Notes under the pieces: generated by a model
What the model saw: only the letters and a program-made list of their open reading frames with translations
Told to the model about the DNA's origin: nothing
The model's database searches: none
DNA from: Microbacterium hydrocarbonoxydans
Lineage (GTDB): Bacteria > Actinomycetota > Actinomycetes > Actinomycetales > Microbacteriaceae
Assembly (NCBI RefSeq): GCF_904831005.1
Contig: NZ_LR882982.1
Span: 2,356,001-2,420,000 of the forward strand
DNA: 64,000 nucleotides
Reading direction: 5' to 3'
Made by a program: the position numbers and the translations under genes
Part shown: piece by piece, positions 54,105 to 63,091 of the stretch
How positions within the stretch are numbered: position 1 is the first letter of the stretch
Layout of the letters: every line of letters begins with the position of its first letter

Positions 54105-54566
54105 TCAACCCGCGTACGACGCCCGCACGTCGAGCACCCAGGTCACGCCGAACCGGTCGGTCAGCATGCCGAATCCTGGCGACCATGCCGACGCGGCCAG
54201 CGGTTCCACGATCGAGGCGCCGTCTGCAAGGGCGTCCCAGTACCCGGTGAGCTCGTCGAGCGAGTCGGCGCGCAGCGACTGGAAGAACGTGCGGTCGGTG
54301 ATGGTCACGCCGTTCTGTCGTGAGGTCGTTCCCGCGGTCGCCCCGGCGTCGTCCGTGCCGGGGATGTCGTACGCCATCAGACGGAATCCCTCGGCGCTCT
54401 CGACCTGGCCGAACACGATCCGATCGGCGCCCGGAGCGTCAGCCGGCATTCCGAAGTCCGCGTAAGTGGCGAGAGTCACGTCGCCGCCGAAGACGGTTCC
54501 GTAGAACTCGAGCGCCTCGCGAGCAGTGCCGCGGAAGTTCAGGTGGGTGGTGGTTGCGATGGTCAT
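54105..54566 (-). CDS. VOC family protein (PhnB-like)
   Basis: The protein has 153 residues with the glyoxalase/VOC fold. HLNFRGTAREALEFYGTVFGG is the first beta-alpha-beta of PhnB-type members. IVFGQVESAEGFRLMAYDIPG and WSPGFGMLTDRFGVTWVLDV complete the pattern, where FGMLTDRFGV-W is diagnostic. Most such proteins lack proven activity. It is divergent from the WYL regulator with a 100-bp gap; the pairing of a PhnB-like protein with a YafY regulator is common in actinobacteria. Confidence 0.88.
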   Translation of the reverse strand: MTIATTTHLNFRGTAREALEFYGTVFGGDVTLATYADFGMPADAPGADRIVFGQVESAEGFRLMAYDIPGTDDAGATAGTTSRQNGVTITDRTFFQSLRADSLDELTGYWDALADGASIVEPLAASAWSPGFGMLTDRFGVTWVLDVRASYAG

Positions 54567-54666
54567 GGGATCTCCTCGGATCGTGATGCACGGCGGATGC
54601 CGATGACGATCACTCTCACAGCAGAAGCGGTCAGTTTCTGTCCTCTACCTGACGCACAATGGACCC

Positions 54667-55626
54667 ATGACCGGCAGCTCCTCTCGCATGCTCGCCCTGC
54701 TCTCGCTGCTGCAGACGCAGCGGGACTGGCCGGGGCACGTGCTCGCCGACCGCCTCGACGTCACGCCCCGCACGGTGCGGAGGGACGTCGAGCGGCTGCG
54801 CGAGCTCGGCTACCGCATCACCGCGATCAAGGGGCCTGATGGCGGTTACCGGCTGGCCGCCGGGTCGGAACTGCCGCCGCTGCTCTTCGACGACGAGCAG
54901 GCCGTGGCGATCGCCGTCGCGCTGCAGAGCGCCCCCACCTCGGGCATCGACATCGATGAGGGAGCAGCGCGTGCTCTCGCGACCGTGCGACAGGTCATGC
55001 CGTCTCGCCTGCGACACCGGGTCGACGGCATCCGCTTCACCGGCGTCGAGAACGAGACCCGTGTCGACCCCGCCGTGCTCGAAGCCGTGAGCTCGGCCAC
55101 GCGCGACCGGCACATGCTGCGCTTCGACTACGGCGAGCGCCGCGACCGACCGGCGAGGCGCACAGAGCCGCATGCGGTCGTCAACCGTGACGGCCGCTGG
55201 TACCTGCTCGCCTGGGATCTCGACGCCGCCGGCTGGCGCACGTTCCGCCTCGATCGCATGGCCCCGCGTCTGCCGACGGGTCTCGCCTTCACTGCTCGCG
55301 AACTGCCGGCAGCCGATGCGCAGACCTACCTCGCGGCGCGGGCGAAGGGCTCGGATGCCGACGACCACTGGCCCTGCATCGGCGAGCTCGTGCTCGAGCT
55401 GCCCGCCCGCGAGGTCGCGCACTGGATCGGATCCGACGGCACCGTCGCGCCGATCGACGAGTCCTCGTGTCGCGTCACCGTCGGATCGTGGTCGTGGATC
55501 GGCATCCTCGCCTCGATCGCGCGCTTCGACGCTCCGTTCACCGTCGTCGGTCCACCCGCTCTGGCCGACGCGGCGCGCACCCTCGCGGCGCGCGTCGATG
55601 CCGCATCCCGCGCCTCCGCCCTCTGA
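54667..55626 (+). CDS. YafY-type transcriptional regulator with WYL domain
   Basis: The protein has 319 residues. HTH_11 is residues 5-60: SSRMLALLSLLQTQRDWPGHVLADRLDVTPRTVRRDVERLRELGYRITAIKGPDGGY, quoted in part. The WYL domain follows the linker: RRDRPARRTEPHAVVNRDGRWYLLAWDLDAAGWRTFRLDRM, where WYL is conserved as WYLLAWD. WYL domains are thought to bind nucleic acid or ligand and regulate DNA-damage or defence genes, but a VOC gene is its only neighbour. CACAAT is 6 nt before the ATG. Confidence 0.92.
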   Translation: MTGSSSRMLALLSLLQTQRDWPGHVLADRLDVTPRTVRRDVERLRELGYRITAIKGPDGGYRLAAGSELPPLLFDDEQAVAIAVALQSAPTSGIDIDEGAARALATVRQVMPSRLRHRVDGIRFTGVENETRVDPAVLEAVSSATRDRHMLRFDYGERRDRPARRTEPHAVVNRDGRWYLLAWDLDAAGWRTFRLDRMAPRLPTGLAFTARELPAADAQTYLAARAKGSDADDHWPCIGELVLELPAREVAHWIGSDGTVAPIDESSCRVTVGSWSWIGILASIARFDAPFTVVGPPALADAARTLAARVDAASRASAL

Positions 55627-55868
55627 CCGACTCCCGGCGCGTCCTTGCGCCGGCGCGCGCTCGCACCCTGCGAGGCCGATGAGGCACCTACAGCCCTCGA
55701 TTCGGATGCGCTCTCTGGCCCCGCACCGGACGGCGGATGCGTTTTCGGCCCCGCACCGAACCCACCCCCCCACCCACGACCCCGATCCACCCGCATCCCA
55801 CCCGGCGATCGGCCACCTCCCCCGGTAGACTGAACCCTGCCCCGCCGGCCCCTTCCCTAGGAGTGCGC
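55627..55868 (+). promoter_or_regulatory. purL upstream region with -10 TAGACT
   Basis: The 242-bp gap holds a direct repeat of GGCCCCGCACCG (once near 55717, once near 55748) and a C-rich run. TAGACT at 55826-55831 is a clear -10 with the start codon 38 nt downstream and TAGGAG about 9 nt before it. No gene or riboswitch pattern was recognised. Purine control through a PurR-type operator was not seen. Confidence 0.6.
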
Positions 55869-58202
55869 GTGACCACCGCCCCTGCACCTGCCCACAAGCA
55901 CGTCCCCGACTCCGTCGAGAACGCCACCGCGACTCCGGAGAAGGAGCAGCCGTACGCAGCGCTGGGCCTCAAGGACGACGAGTACGCCCGCATCAAGGAG
56001 ATCCTGGGCCGCCGCCCGACCTCCGGCGAGCTGGCCATGTACTCCGTCATGTGGTCGGAGCACTGCTCCTACAAGTCGTCGAAGAACTACCTGCGCCGCT
56101 TCGGCCAGAAGGTCTCGGACGAGATGAAGGAACGCCTCATGGTGGGCATGGGCCAGAACGCCGGCGTCATCGACGTCGGTGAGGGCTGGGCCGTCACCTT
56201 CAAGGCCGAGAGCCACAACCACCCCAGCTTCATCGAGCCGTTCCAGGGTGCGGCGACCGGCGTCGGCGGGATCGTCCGCGACATCATCTCGATGGGCGCA
56301 CGTCCGGTTGCAGTCATGGATGCCCTGCGCTTCGGCGCGATCGACCACCCCGACACGGCTCGGGTCGTGCACGGCGTCACCAGCGGCATCAGCTTCTACG
56401 GCAACTGCCTGGGCCTGCCGAACATCGGCGGCGAGACGGTGTTCGACTCCGTCTACCAGGCGAACCCCCTGGTCAACGCGCTCGCGGTCGGCGTTCTGCG
56501 CCACGAAGACCTCAAGCTCGCCAACGCCACCGGCGTCGGCAACAAGGTCGTGCTGTTCGGCGCCCGCACGGGTGGCGACGGCATCGGCGGCGCCAGCATC
56601 CTGGCATCCGACTCGTTCGACAGCACCGGACCCACCAAGCGCCCCGCGGTGCAGGTGGGCGACCCGTTCGCCGAGAAGGTGCTCATCGAGTGCTGCCTCG
56701 AGCTCTACCGCGACGAGCTCGTCGAGGCCATCCAAGATCTCGGTGCAGCCGGCATCTCGTGCGCGACCAGCGAGCTCGCGGCCAACGGCAACAGCGGCAT
56801 GAAGGTCTCGCTCGACAACGTGCTGCTGCGCGACCCGTCGCTCACGGCCGAGGAGATCCTCATGTCGGAGTCGCAGGAGCGCATGATGGCGATCGTCGCT
56901 CCCGAGAAGCTCGACGCGTTCCTCGCGGTCGTCGAGAAGTGGGACGTCGAGACGTCGGTGCTCGGCGAGGTCACCGGAGACGGCCGCCTCATCATCGACT
57001 GGCAGGGCGAGCGCATCGTCGACGTCGACCCCTCGACCGTCGCGGTCGACGGCCCGGTCTACGACCGCCCGGTCGCGTACCCGACGTGGATCGACGCGCT
57101 GCAGGCGGATGCCGCCGAGAACCTGCCCCGCTCCAACGACCCCGAGGTGCTGCGCGCGCAGTTCCTCGACCTGGTCGCCTCGCCGAACCTCGCCGACACC
57201 CGCTGGATCACCAACCAGTACGACTATTACGTGCTCGGCAACACGGCCCTCTCGTTCCCCGATGACGCCGGCATGATCCGCGTCGACGAGGAGTCGGGCC
57301 TGGGCTTCGCGATCTCGACCGACGCCAACGGCCGCTACTGCCAGCTCGACCCCTATGCCGGAGCGCAGCTGGCCCTCGCCGAGGCGTATCGCAACGTCGC
57401 CGTCACCGGTGCCGTCCCCACCGCGATCACCGACTGCCTGAACTTCGGCTCTCCCGAGAACCCCGAGGTCATGTGGCAGTTCGGGCAGACCGTCGACGGC
57501 CTCGCCGACGGCTGCTACGAGCTCGGCACCCCGGTCACCGGCGGCAACGTCTCGTTCTACAACCAGACCGGCGACGTGCCGATCCACCCGACCCCTCTCG
57601 TGGGCGTGCTCGGCATCATCGACGACGTCTCGCGCCGCATCCCCTCGGGATGGCAGGACGAGGGTCAGAACATCTACCTGCTCGGCACGACCTCGACCGA
57701 GCTCTCGGGCTCGGCCTGGGCCGAGACCGTGCACCAGCACCTCGGCGGACTGCCCCCCAAGGTCGACCTCGCGGGCGAGAAGCGCCTGGCGGGTCTGCTC
57801 GGCGCTGCACGTGATGAGTGGCTGATCTCGTCGGCGCACGACGTCTCGGAGGGCGGCCTCGCGCAGGCCCTCGCCGAGAGCGTCTCGCGCTTCGGCGTCG
57901 GCGCGCGCGTCTGGCTGAACGAGATCATCGAGCGCGACGGTGTGGATGCGGCATCCGCCCTCTTCTCGGAGTCGACGGGCCGCGTCATCGTGACCGTGCC
58001 GCGGGAGGACGACGTCAAGTTCCGCGGACTCTGCGAAGGCCGCGACTATCCGGTGATGCGCATCGGCGTGACCGACTCCGAGGGCGACAAGCTCGAGGTG
58101 CAGGACGTGTTCACGGTGCCGATCGCCGAGATCCGCGAGCGCTCGCAGGCCACCCTGCCCGCCGCCTTCGGCCCCACGGTCACCGAGCCGGTCAGCGCAT
58201 GA
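55869..58202 (+). CDS. purL: Phosphoribosylformylglycinamidine synthase, subunit II
   Basis: The protein has 777 residues, the small-type PurL of Gram-positive bacteria, which acts with PurQ and PurS to convert FGAR to FGAM with ATP and glutamine. GTG 55869 is chosen because TAGGAG precedes it; the open frame upstream is not family-like. [24 protein letters not shown] is the start of the AIRS-N domain, [38 protein letters not shown] holds the substrate loop, and [21 protein letters not shown] [18 protein letters not shown] the second. purQ and purS are not within the window. Confidence 0.97.
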   Translation: MTTAPAPAHKHVPDSVENATATPEKEQPYAALGLKDDEYARIKEILGRRPTSGELAMYSVMWSEHCSYKSSKNYLRRFGQKVSDEMKERLMVGMGQNAGVIDVGEGWAVTFKAESHNHPSFIEPFQGAATGVGGIVRDIISMGARPVAVMDALRFGAIDHPDTARVVHGVTSGISFYGNCLGLPNIGGETVFDSVYQANPLVNALAVGVLRHEDLKLANATGVGNKVVLFGARTGGDGIGGASILASDSFDSTGPTKRPAVQVGDPFAEKVLIECCLELYRDELVEAIQDLGAAGISCATSELAANGNSGMKVSLDNVLLRDPSLTAEEILMSESQERMMAIVAPEKLDAFLAVVEKWDVETSVLGEVTGDGRLIIDWQGERIVDVDPSTVAVDGPVYDRPVAYPTWIDALQADAAENLPRSNDPEVLRAQFLDLVASPNLADTRWITNQYDYYVLGNTALSFPDDAGMIRVDEESGLGFAISTDANGRYCQLDPYAGAQLALAEAYRNVAVTGAVPTAITDCLNFGSPENPEVMWQFGQTVDGLADGCYELGTPVTGGNVSFYNQTGDVPIHPTPLVGVLGIIDDVSRRIPSGWQDEGQNIYLLGTTSTELSGSAWAETVHQHLGGLPPKVDLAGEKRLAGLLGAARDEWLISSAHDVSEGGLAQALAESVSRFGVGARVWLNEIIERDGVDAASALFSESTGRVIVTVPREDDVKFRGLCEGRDYPVMRIGVTDSEGDKLEVQDVFTVPIAEIRERSQATLPAAFGPTVTEPVSA

Positions 58203-58342
58203 GCGGCGACGGTCTGAGCGAGGACTACGGCGACCTGGGCGAGAAGCGCAACCGTCGCCTGCGCATCGTCGCCTGGACCGTCATCATCGCCCTCATCCTG
58301 GGTGGCGGCGGCGCGACCGTGATCACTCTGATCCTGGGCTGA
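58199..58342 (+). CDS. Small single-helix membrane protein downstream of purL
   Basis: The protein has 47 residues. A charged N-terminus ([16 protein letters not shown]) is followed by one helix, [27 protein letters not shown] overlaps the purL stop as ATGA, which is good evidence that it is translated. It is one of the small unannotated membrane proteins that follow housekeeping genes in this group. No function is known to me. Confidence 0.75.
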   Translation: MSGDGLSEDYGDLGEKRNRRLRIVAWTVIIALILGGGGATVITLILG

Positions 58343-58393
58343 GTTCCCCGGCTCGTCGTTCTATGGTCCGCGGGACCTTGGTTTCCTGGGTCT

Positions 58394-58493
58394 GAGCTCG
58401 CCCGGCCACTTGCATGCTCAGATCCCGGATGCATGCCCATCGGCCCCGTTCGGCCATGCATCCGTGATCTGAGCATGCAACCGGAGCGAGCTC
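58394..58493. repeat. 100-bp interrupted palindrome after purL
   Basis: The 26-nt arms at 58410-58435 and 58455-58480 are complementary with one mismatch around a 19-nt loop. Outside them GAGCTCGC (58394-58401) pairs with GCGAGCTC (58486-58493). It would form a long structured hairpin in RNA. It is not the 59-bp element family. It may be the terminator of the purL transcript or a mobile repeat. A separate GGTCC-GCG-GGACC palindrome lies at 58365-58377. Confidence 0.85.
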
Positions 58494-58607
58494 CCCTTCT
58501 GCACGGGCCTCCCTGATCTGGACCTCTGCACAGCCACCGGAAACCGGCGCCCGAATGTAGGTGCCCCCGTGGAACATTCACGGCATCACGAACTCCAGGG
58601 GGATGCC

Positions 58608-59315
58608 ATGACCGAAGCGAAACTCGACCTGATCGCCAAGCTGCTGGCGAAGGCCGAGAGCACCACGCCTGAAGAGGCAGAGGCTCTGACCGAGCACGCC
58701 GAGCGCCTGATCGTCAAGTACGGGATCGAGCAGGCGCAGATCGACGAGCGACGAGGGCGGCTGGGGCAGACGCAGGAGCAGATCATCACAGAGCGGATGC
58801 TGTTCCGCGGCGTCTACGCGAAGGATCTGCGCGAGATCGGCATCGGCGTGGCCACGGGTCTCGGCGTCGTTCGGCCGCTTCTGGCGGAGTATCCGCCGAT
58901 CGCCGGGCTGCTCCTGGTCGGTCACTCATCCGATGTCGCTCAGGTGCAGACGCTGACCACCAGTCTGCAGGTGCAGGCGATGGTCGCGATGCGCAGCTGG
59001 TGGCTCGAGCACCGCCACTTCTACGTCGAACAGCGCGAAGGGGTGAAGCGTCGGGCTCGCAGCGGGTTCCTCCGCGGCTTCGCCGTCGGCGCCATGAGCC
59101 GTATCGAAGAGAGTCGCCGTGTCACGGTCGAAGAGAGCGGCATGAGCACGGAGCTCGTTCTTGCCTCCCGGCGGAGCCGCGTCGACGCAGCTGTCGACGA
59201 GATGCACACCTCGCACGCAAGGCGACGGCGCACAGCGGATGCCGGCTCCTGGTCGCACGGGCATCGATCGGGGCGGCAGGCGCAGACCGGTGGCCGTTCG
59301 GTGGCAGCGGGATGA
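58608..59315 (+). CDS. DUF2786 domain-containing protein
   Basis: The protein has 235 residues from ATG 58608. An in-frame GTG at 58569 is possible but lacks the family start. DUF2786 occupies residues 3-42: AKLDLIAKLLAKAESTTPEEAEALTEHAERLIVKYGIEQAQIDER, quoted in part. The middle is predicted mixed alpha/beta with WLEHRHFYVEQREGVKRRARSGFLRGFAVGA. The C-terminal 40 residues are polar and Arg/Ser-rich. Function unknown; DUF2786 proteins occur in phages and in chromosomes. Confidence 0.85.
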   Translation: MTEAKLDLIAKLLAKAESTTPEEAEALTEHAERLIVKYGIEQAQIDERRGRLGQTQEQIITERMLFRGVYAKDLREIGIGVATGLGVVRPLLAEYPPIAGLLLVGHSSDVAQVQTLTTSLQVQAMVAMRSWWLEHRHFYVEQREGVKRRARSGFLRGFAVGAMSRIEESRRVTVEESGMSTELVLASRRSRVDAAVDEMHTSHARRRRTADAGSWSHGHRSGRQAQTGGRSVAAG

Positions 59316-59377
59316 GCACGTGTCCACGCGACGGTTCCGATGCATGCCCGTCCGCCTGCGAGGGATACGCTGCACAG

Positions 59378-59587
59378 ATGGACGAGTCCGGATCCTGGTT
59401 TCTCGGAGGTACGTCGGCCCTCGGGGCGTCGATGCTCATCCTGCCGACCGTGCAGCCCGAGTGGTGGTCGATCCTGACCGTCGTCGTGACATTCGTCGGC
59501 GCCGGGGTGATGTTCATCCGAGGCGCAGCGGACTGGCGCGCGGCACGTCGCCGGGCCGCCACCTGCTCGGGGTCGCCGTCGACGTGA
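59378..59587 (+). CDS. Small two-helix membrane protein
   Basis: The protein has 69 residues from ATG 59378. SWFLGGTSALGASMLILPTV and WWSILTVVVTFVGAGVMFIRGA form two helices with a short linker, and the C-terminus is Arg-rich. TACGCT lies exactly 6 nt upstream, so a leaderless message is likely. An earlier ATG at 59312 overlaps the DUF2786 stop as ATGA and would add 22 residues including four cysteines; that start cannot be excluded. Confidence 0.65.
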   Translation: MDESGSWFLGGTSALGASMLILPTVQPEWWSILTVVVTFVGAGVMFIRGAADWRAARRRAATCSGSPST

Positions 59588-59612
59588 TGCCCGCATGCCT
59601 CGGCGGTCGGCG

Positions 59613-60185
59613 TCAGCGCCCGAAGAGGTATCGGGTCAGCTCCACGATCGACTCCGGATCGTGGGCCTCTCGTCCGAGCGATTCGACGATGATCGCGCCC
59701 AGGATCGCACGCCCGAGCTGCTCGACAGGGGCGTTCTCGGCGAGCTGTCCGTCGCGGATGCCGCCTCGCATCCGCTCGGTGAGGTACTTCTCCACGCCCA
59801 GGCTGTCGCCGAGGTGCGCGCCGACTCCCGCATCCTCGGTGGCCGCCGCGACCAGCGAGCGCAGCAGCGCGCCGCCTTCTGGTGCGTCGAGGATCGAGAG
59901 CACGCTGCGCAGCCAGGTCTCGACATCGGCAGCGAGGTCACCGGTGTCGGGCACCACGAAGTCGACGGGGATCAGGCGACCTTCGGCGAGGCATTCGCCG
60001 ATCAGCGCTCCGCGGGAGGGCCACCAGCGGTAGATGGTCTGCTTGCCGACGCCGGCCTCTTTCGCGATCCCCTCGATCGTGAGACGGTCGTACCCCTGGT
60101 TGTGGAACAGCCGCGCCGTCGCGTCGAGGATCGCCTCGCGGGCAGCCGTGCTGCGCACAGGTCCGCTCCGATGCTCGTTCACCAC
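59613..60185 (-). CDS. TetR/AcrR family transcriptional regulator
   Basis: The protein has 190 residues. The HTH is residues 15-60: TAAREAILDATARLFHNQGYDRLTIEGIAKEAGVGKQTIYRWWPSRGALI, quoted in part. The ligand domain follows with the usual hydrophobic helices (AVEQLGRAILGAIIVESLG). TATCCT on its strand lies exactly 6 nt before the GTG. It is divergent from the MMPL gene with a 69-bp gap holding inverted repeats, so it probably represses that transporter and itself. Confidence 0.93.
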   Translation of the reverse strand: MVNEHRSGPVRSTAAREAILDATARLFHNQGYDRLTIEGIAKEAGVGKQTIYRWWPSRGALIGECLAEGRLIPVDFVVPDTGDLAADVETWLRSVLSILDAPEGGALLRSLVAAATEDAGVGAHLGDSLGVEKYLTERMRGGIRDGQLAENAPVEQLGRAILGAIIVESLGREAHDPESIVELTRYLFGR

Positions 60186-60220
60186 CCGTTCAGGATAACC
60201 ACAGAACCCTAGACGATACG

Positions 60221-60251
60221 CACCGTATGATCTATTCGTCTGAAGGAGATC
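60221..60251. promoter_or_regulatory. Candidate TetR operator in the TetR-MMPL gap
   Basis: ATACG-CAC-CGTAT (60226-60238) is a 13-bp palindrome. AGACGA (60221-60226) and TCGTCT (60246-60251) form an outer inverted pair. TATGAT at 60236-60241 looks like the -10 of the MMPL promoter and overlaps the inner palindrome. A bound repressor would block both divergent promoters. Confidence 0.6.
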
Positions 60252-60254
60252 GTT

Positions 60255-62795
60255 TTGGCTTCACTGCTGTACCGCCTGGGTTCGCTCGCTGCACGTAAGG
60301 CATGGACGGTGATCGTCTCGTGGATCGTGATCCTCGGGATCGGCGTCGGCGCCTTCCTCACACTCGGCGGCACGCTGAGCAACAGCTTCGACATCCCGGG
60401 CACCGCCTCGGGCGCGGTGACCGACCAGCTCGCCGAGAAGCTGCCCGACACCGCGGGCGGCACCGGCACGGTCGTCTATCAGACCACCGATGGATCGGCC
60501 TTCACCGACGAGCAGCAGCAGGAGATCTCCGACCTCGCTTCGAGCGCAGAGGATCTCGACGGCGTCGCCTCGGTCGTCGACCCGTTCGATGCTCAGCAGC
60601 AGCAGGCCGATCAGGCGCAGGAGCTGGCCGACGGTGAGAAGCAGATCGCCGACGGCCGCACGCAGCTGGATGCCGGGCAGGCCCAGCTCGACGCGGGTCG
60701 CGCACAGCTCGATGCCGGTCTCGAGCAGTTGACCGGGGCCCGGTCGCAGGCTGAGGCCGGCGGCGCGCCCGCCGAGCAGCTCGCCGCACTGGATGCGCAG
60801 ATCGAGGCGCTCACCGCCCAGGCCACCGAGCTCGACGCCCAGCAGAAGACCATCGACGACTCCCGTGCCGAGCTCGACGACAATGCCGAGCAGGCCGAAC
60901 TCGCCTCGACCCTGCTCGACCTCACGAACGGCATCGGCGTCGTGTCCGACGACGGGTCGACCGCGATCGTCAACGTCTCGTTCGAAGACCCTCGTCTCGA
61001 GCTTTCCGAAGAGGTCAAGCAGGGCACGATCGATCACTTCGAGTCGTCGCCGATCGATGGCGTCGAGGTGGACTTCGGCACCGACATCGCTCAGGGTGTG
61101 CCCGAGATCTTCGGCGTCGGCGAGGCGATCGGCCTCGCCTTCGCAGCGGTCGTGCTGATCGTGATGCTCGGCTCCCTCATCGGCGCAGCCCTGCCGATCG
61201 TCACGGCTGTCGTGGGCGTGGGCGTCGGAGTCACCGCATCCCTCGCCTTCTCGGGCGTGGTCGACATGGCATCCGTGACCCCGGTGCTCGGCGTGATGCT
61301 GGGCCTCGCCGTGGGCATCGACTACTCGCTCTTCATCGTGAACCGGCACCGCAAGCAGCTGCTCAACGGAGTTCCGGTGCGCGAGTCCATCGGGCTCGCC
61401 ACCGGCACCTCCGGCACCGCGGTCGTGTTCGCCGGCACCACGGTGATCGTGGCTCTGCTCGCACTCAACGTCACGGGTGTTCCGTTCCTCGGACTCATGG
61501 GCACCGTGGGCGCGGTCTGCGTCGCGGTGGCCGTGCTCGTCGCGATCACGCTCGCTCCCGCGATCCTCGGACTCGTCGGCACTCGCCTGCTCAGCGGCAA
61601 GGCCCGCGCCACCATCGGGCAGCCGCATGCCGCGGGCAAGCCCGTGAAGCGCATGTCCACGCTGCGCGCGATCGTCACCGTGCTCGTCAGCGTCATCGCG
61701 CTGCTGATCGTCGCGATCCCCTCGATGTCGATGCGCCTCGGCCTGCCCGACGGCGCGAGCGAGCCCTCCGACTCCACGAGCTACCGCGCGTTCCACATCG
61801 TCGACGAGCAGTTCGGCGAAGGGGCGAACGGTCCCCTCCTCGTCACGGCGACGCTCGACGATGCGGTGAGCGACGACGATCTGCTCGCGACCCAGGTCGA
61901 GGTCGCGCAGACGCTCTCCGACCTCGACGACGTCGTCGCGGTGGCGCCGATCGCGGCATCCGACGACAACGCGCTGCTCGCGTTCCAGGTGCTTCCCGCC
62001 GAAGGCCCCAACAGCGCGTCGACCGAGAAGCTCGTGCAGGACATCCGCGCCCTGCCACAGCTCGACGGCGGCATCACGCTCGGCGTCGCCGGGCAGGCAG
62101 CGACCAACATCGACATCTCCGAGGCGCTCGCCGGCGTCCTGCCGCTCTACCTCGTGGTCGTCGTCGGACTCTCGCTTCTCATCATGATCGTCGTGTTCCG
62201 CTCGCTGTTGGTGCCGATCATCGCGACCGGTGGATTCGTGCTCTCGCTGTTCGCCACCTACGGTCTGATCGTCGCCGTCTTCCAGTGGGGCTGGGGCGCA
62301 GATCTCATCGGCCTGGACAGCCCAGGACCGATCCTGAGCTTCCTGCCGGTGATCCTCGTCGGCATCCTGTTCGGACTCGCGATGGACTATCAGCTGTTCC
62401 TCGCCTCGGGCATGCGCGAAGCGTATGTGCACGGAGCCTCGGCGCGGGATGCCGTCGCCCAGGGGTTCCGGGCCGGACGCTCGGTCGTCGTCGCCGCAGC
62501 GCTCATCATGGTGTCGGTCTTCGGCGGGTTCATCTTCTCGGAGTCGACCATCATCCGCTCGATCGGCTTCGGACTCGCCTTCGGTGTGTTGCTCGACGCG
62601 TTCGTCGTGCGGATGCTGCTCATGCCGGCGCTCATGCATCTGCTCGGACGCTCGGCGTGGTGGCTGCCGCGGTGGCTCGATCGCCTTCTGCCCAACGTCG
62701 ATATGGAGGGCGCAGCGCTCGAGCGCGACCACCCCGGCGTGCGCACGGATGCGGTGCCCGTCGTCGCGAACGCCGAGAAGCCCGCCGCTGGCTGA
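60255..62795 (+). CDS. MMPL family transporter
   Basis: The protein has 846 residues and two six-helix RND-type bundles. The first bundle begins LGSLAARKAWTVIVSWIVILG and includes MMPL motif segment VGIDYSLFIVNRHRKQLLNG near residue 355. The extracellular loop at about 115-215 is a Gln/Ala-rich coiled coil with seven-residue LDAG repeats. The second bundle has AMDYQLFLASGMREAYVHG near 715. It exports lipids or drugs, probably in the envelope. TTG start with AAGGAGA before it. It is controlled by the divergent TetR gene (inferred). Confidence 0.93.
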   Translation: MASLLYRLGSLAARKAWTVIVSWIVILGIGVGAFLTLGGTLSNSFDIPGTASGAVTDQLAEKLPDTAGGTGTVVYQTTDGSAFTDEQQQEISDLASSAEDLDGVASVVDPFDAQQQQADQAQELADGEKQIADGRTQLDAGQAQLDAGRAQLDAGLEQLTGARSQAEAGGAPAEQLAALDAQIEALTAQATELDAQQKTIDDSRAELDDNAEQAELASTLLDLTNGIGVVSDDGSTAIVNVSFEDPRLELSEEVKQGTIDHFESSPIDGVEVDFGTDIAQGVPEIFGVGEAIGLAFAAVVLIVMLGSLIGAALPIVTAVVGVGVGVTASLAFSGVVDMASVTPVLGVMLGLAVGIDYSLFIVNRHRKQLLNGVPVRESIGLATGTSGTAVVFAGTTVIVALLALNVTGVPFLGLMGTVGAVCVAVAVLVAITLAPAILGLVGTRLLSGKARATIGQPHAAGKPVKRMSTLRAIVTVLVSVIALLIVAIPSMSMRLGLPDGASEPSDSTSYRAFHIVDEQFGEGANGPLLVTATLDDAVSDDDLLATQVEVAQTLSDLDDVVAVAPIAASDDNALLAFQVLPAEGPNSASTEKLVQDIRALPQLDGGITLGVAGQAATNIDISEALAGVLPLYLVVVVGLSLLIMIVVFRSLLVPIIATGGFVLSLFATYGLIVAVFQWGWGADLIGLDSPGPILSFLPVILVGILFGLAMDYQLFLASGMREAYVHGASARDAVAQGFRAGRSVVVAAALIMVSVFGGFIFSESTIIRSIGFGLAFGVLLDAFVVRMLLMPALMHLLGRSAWWLPRWLDRLLPNVDMEGAALERDHPGVRTDAVPVVANAEKPAAG

Positions 62796-62947
62796 GAGGG
62801 CTCGCGGCGTGAGTCGCGGGGCTTGGGCTTGCTGCTGTGGGGCTTGGGGCTGTGGGCTGTGGGGCTTGGGGATCTGAGGCTTGGGGATCTGAGGCTCTGA
62901 GGGCCTTGGGCTGTGAGCTCTCCGACTCTGCGACCTGCGCGCTGCGC

Positions 62948-63006
62948 TCAGTTGGCACCTCACGTCGGAATGACGCCGCCACAACGACAACAGGTGCCAC
63001 CTGAAG
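62948..63006. repeat. Palindromic element, copy 2, between converging genes
   Basis: TCAGTTGGCACCT at 62948-62960 and AGGTGCCACCTGAAG ending at 63006 are complementary with few mismatches, and GTCGG (62964-62968) lies inside the left arm. It aligns base for base with copy 1 at 54011-54069, with 48 of 59 identical. It is between the converging MMPL and TetR genes. No third copy was found in this window by eye. Confidence 0.85.
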
Positions 63007-63011
63007 CACTG

Positions 63012-63088
63012 GGGCCAAGGGCCTGGGGCCAAGGGCCAGAGGCCAAGGGCCAAGGGCCAGGGGCCAGGGGCCAGGGGCCAGGGGCCAG
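63012..63088. repeat. Eleven tandem heptamers GGGCCAR
   Basis: Eleven 7-bp units run from 63012 to 63088. Units 1 to 6 vary in the last base or first base; units 7 to 11 are all GGGCCAG. A degenerate twelfth unit (GGATCAG) contains the TetR stop codon. The gradient of uniformity fits recent expansion at the right end. It is a candidate variable-number repeat. Confidence 0.9.
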
Positions 63089-63091
63089 GGA

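Larger units (their letters stand above)
62796..63091. repeat. Repeat-dense convergent intergenic region
   Basis: This 296-bp gap between the MMPL and TetR stops has no gene. It holds a G-rich tract with two exact copies of CTTGGGGATCTGAGG in tandem (62865-62879, 62880-62894), palindromic element copy 2 (62948-63006) and eleven tandem heptamers GGGCCAR (63012-63088), the twelfth degenerate one reaching into the TetR stop codon. Open frames read through these repeats (for example LAPGPWP) are slippage products, not genes. Confidence 0.85.

Noticed and set aside
63012..63088. CRISPR-like array
   Set aside because: The heptamers are contiguous without spacers, so they are a simple tandem repeat.
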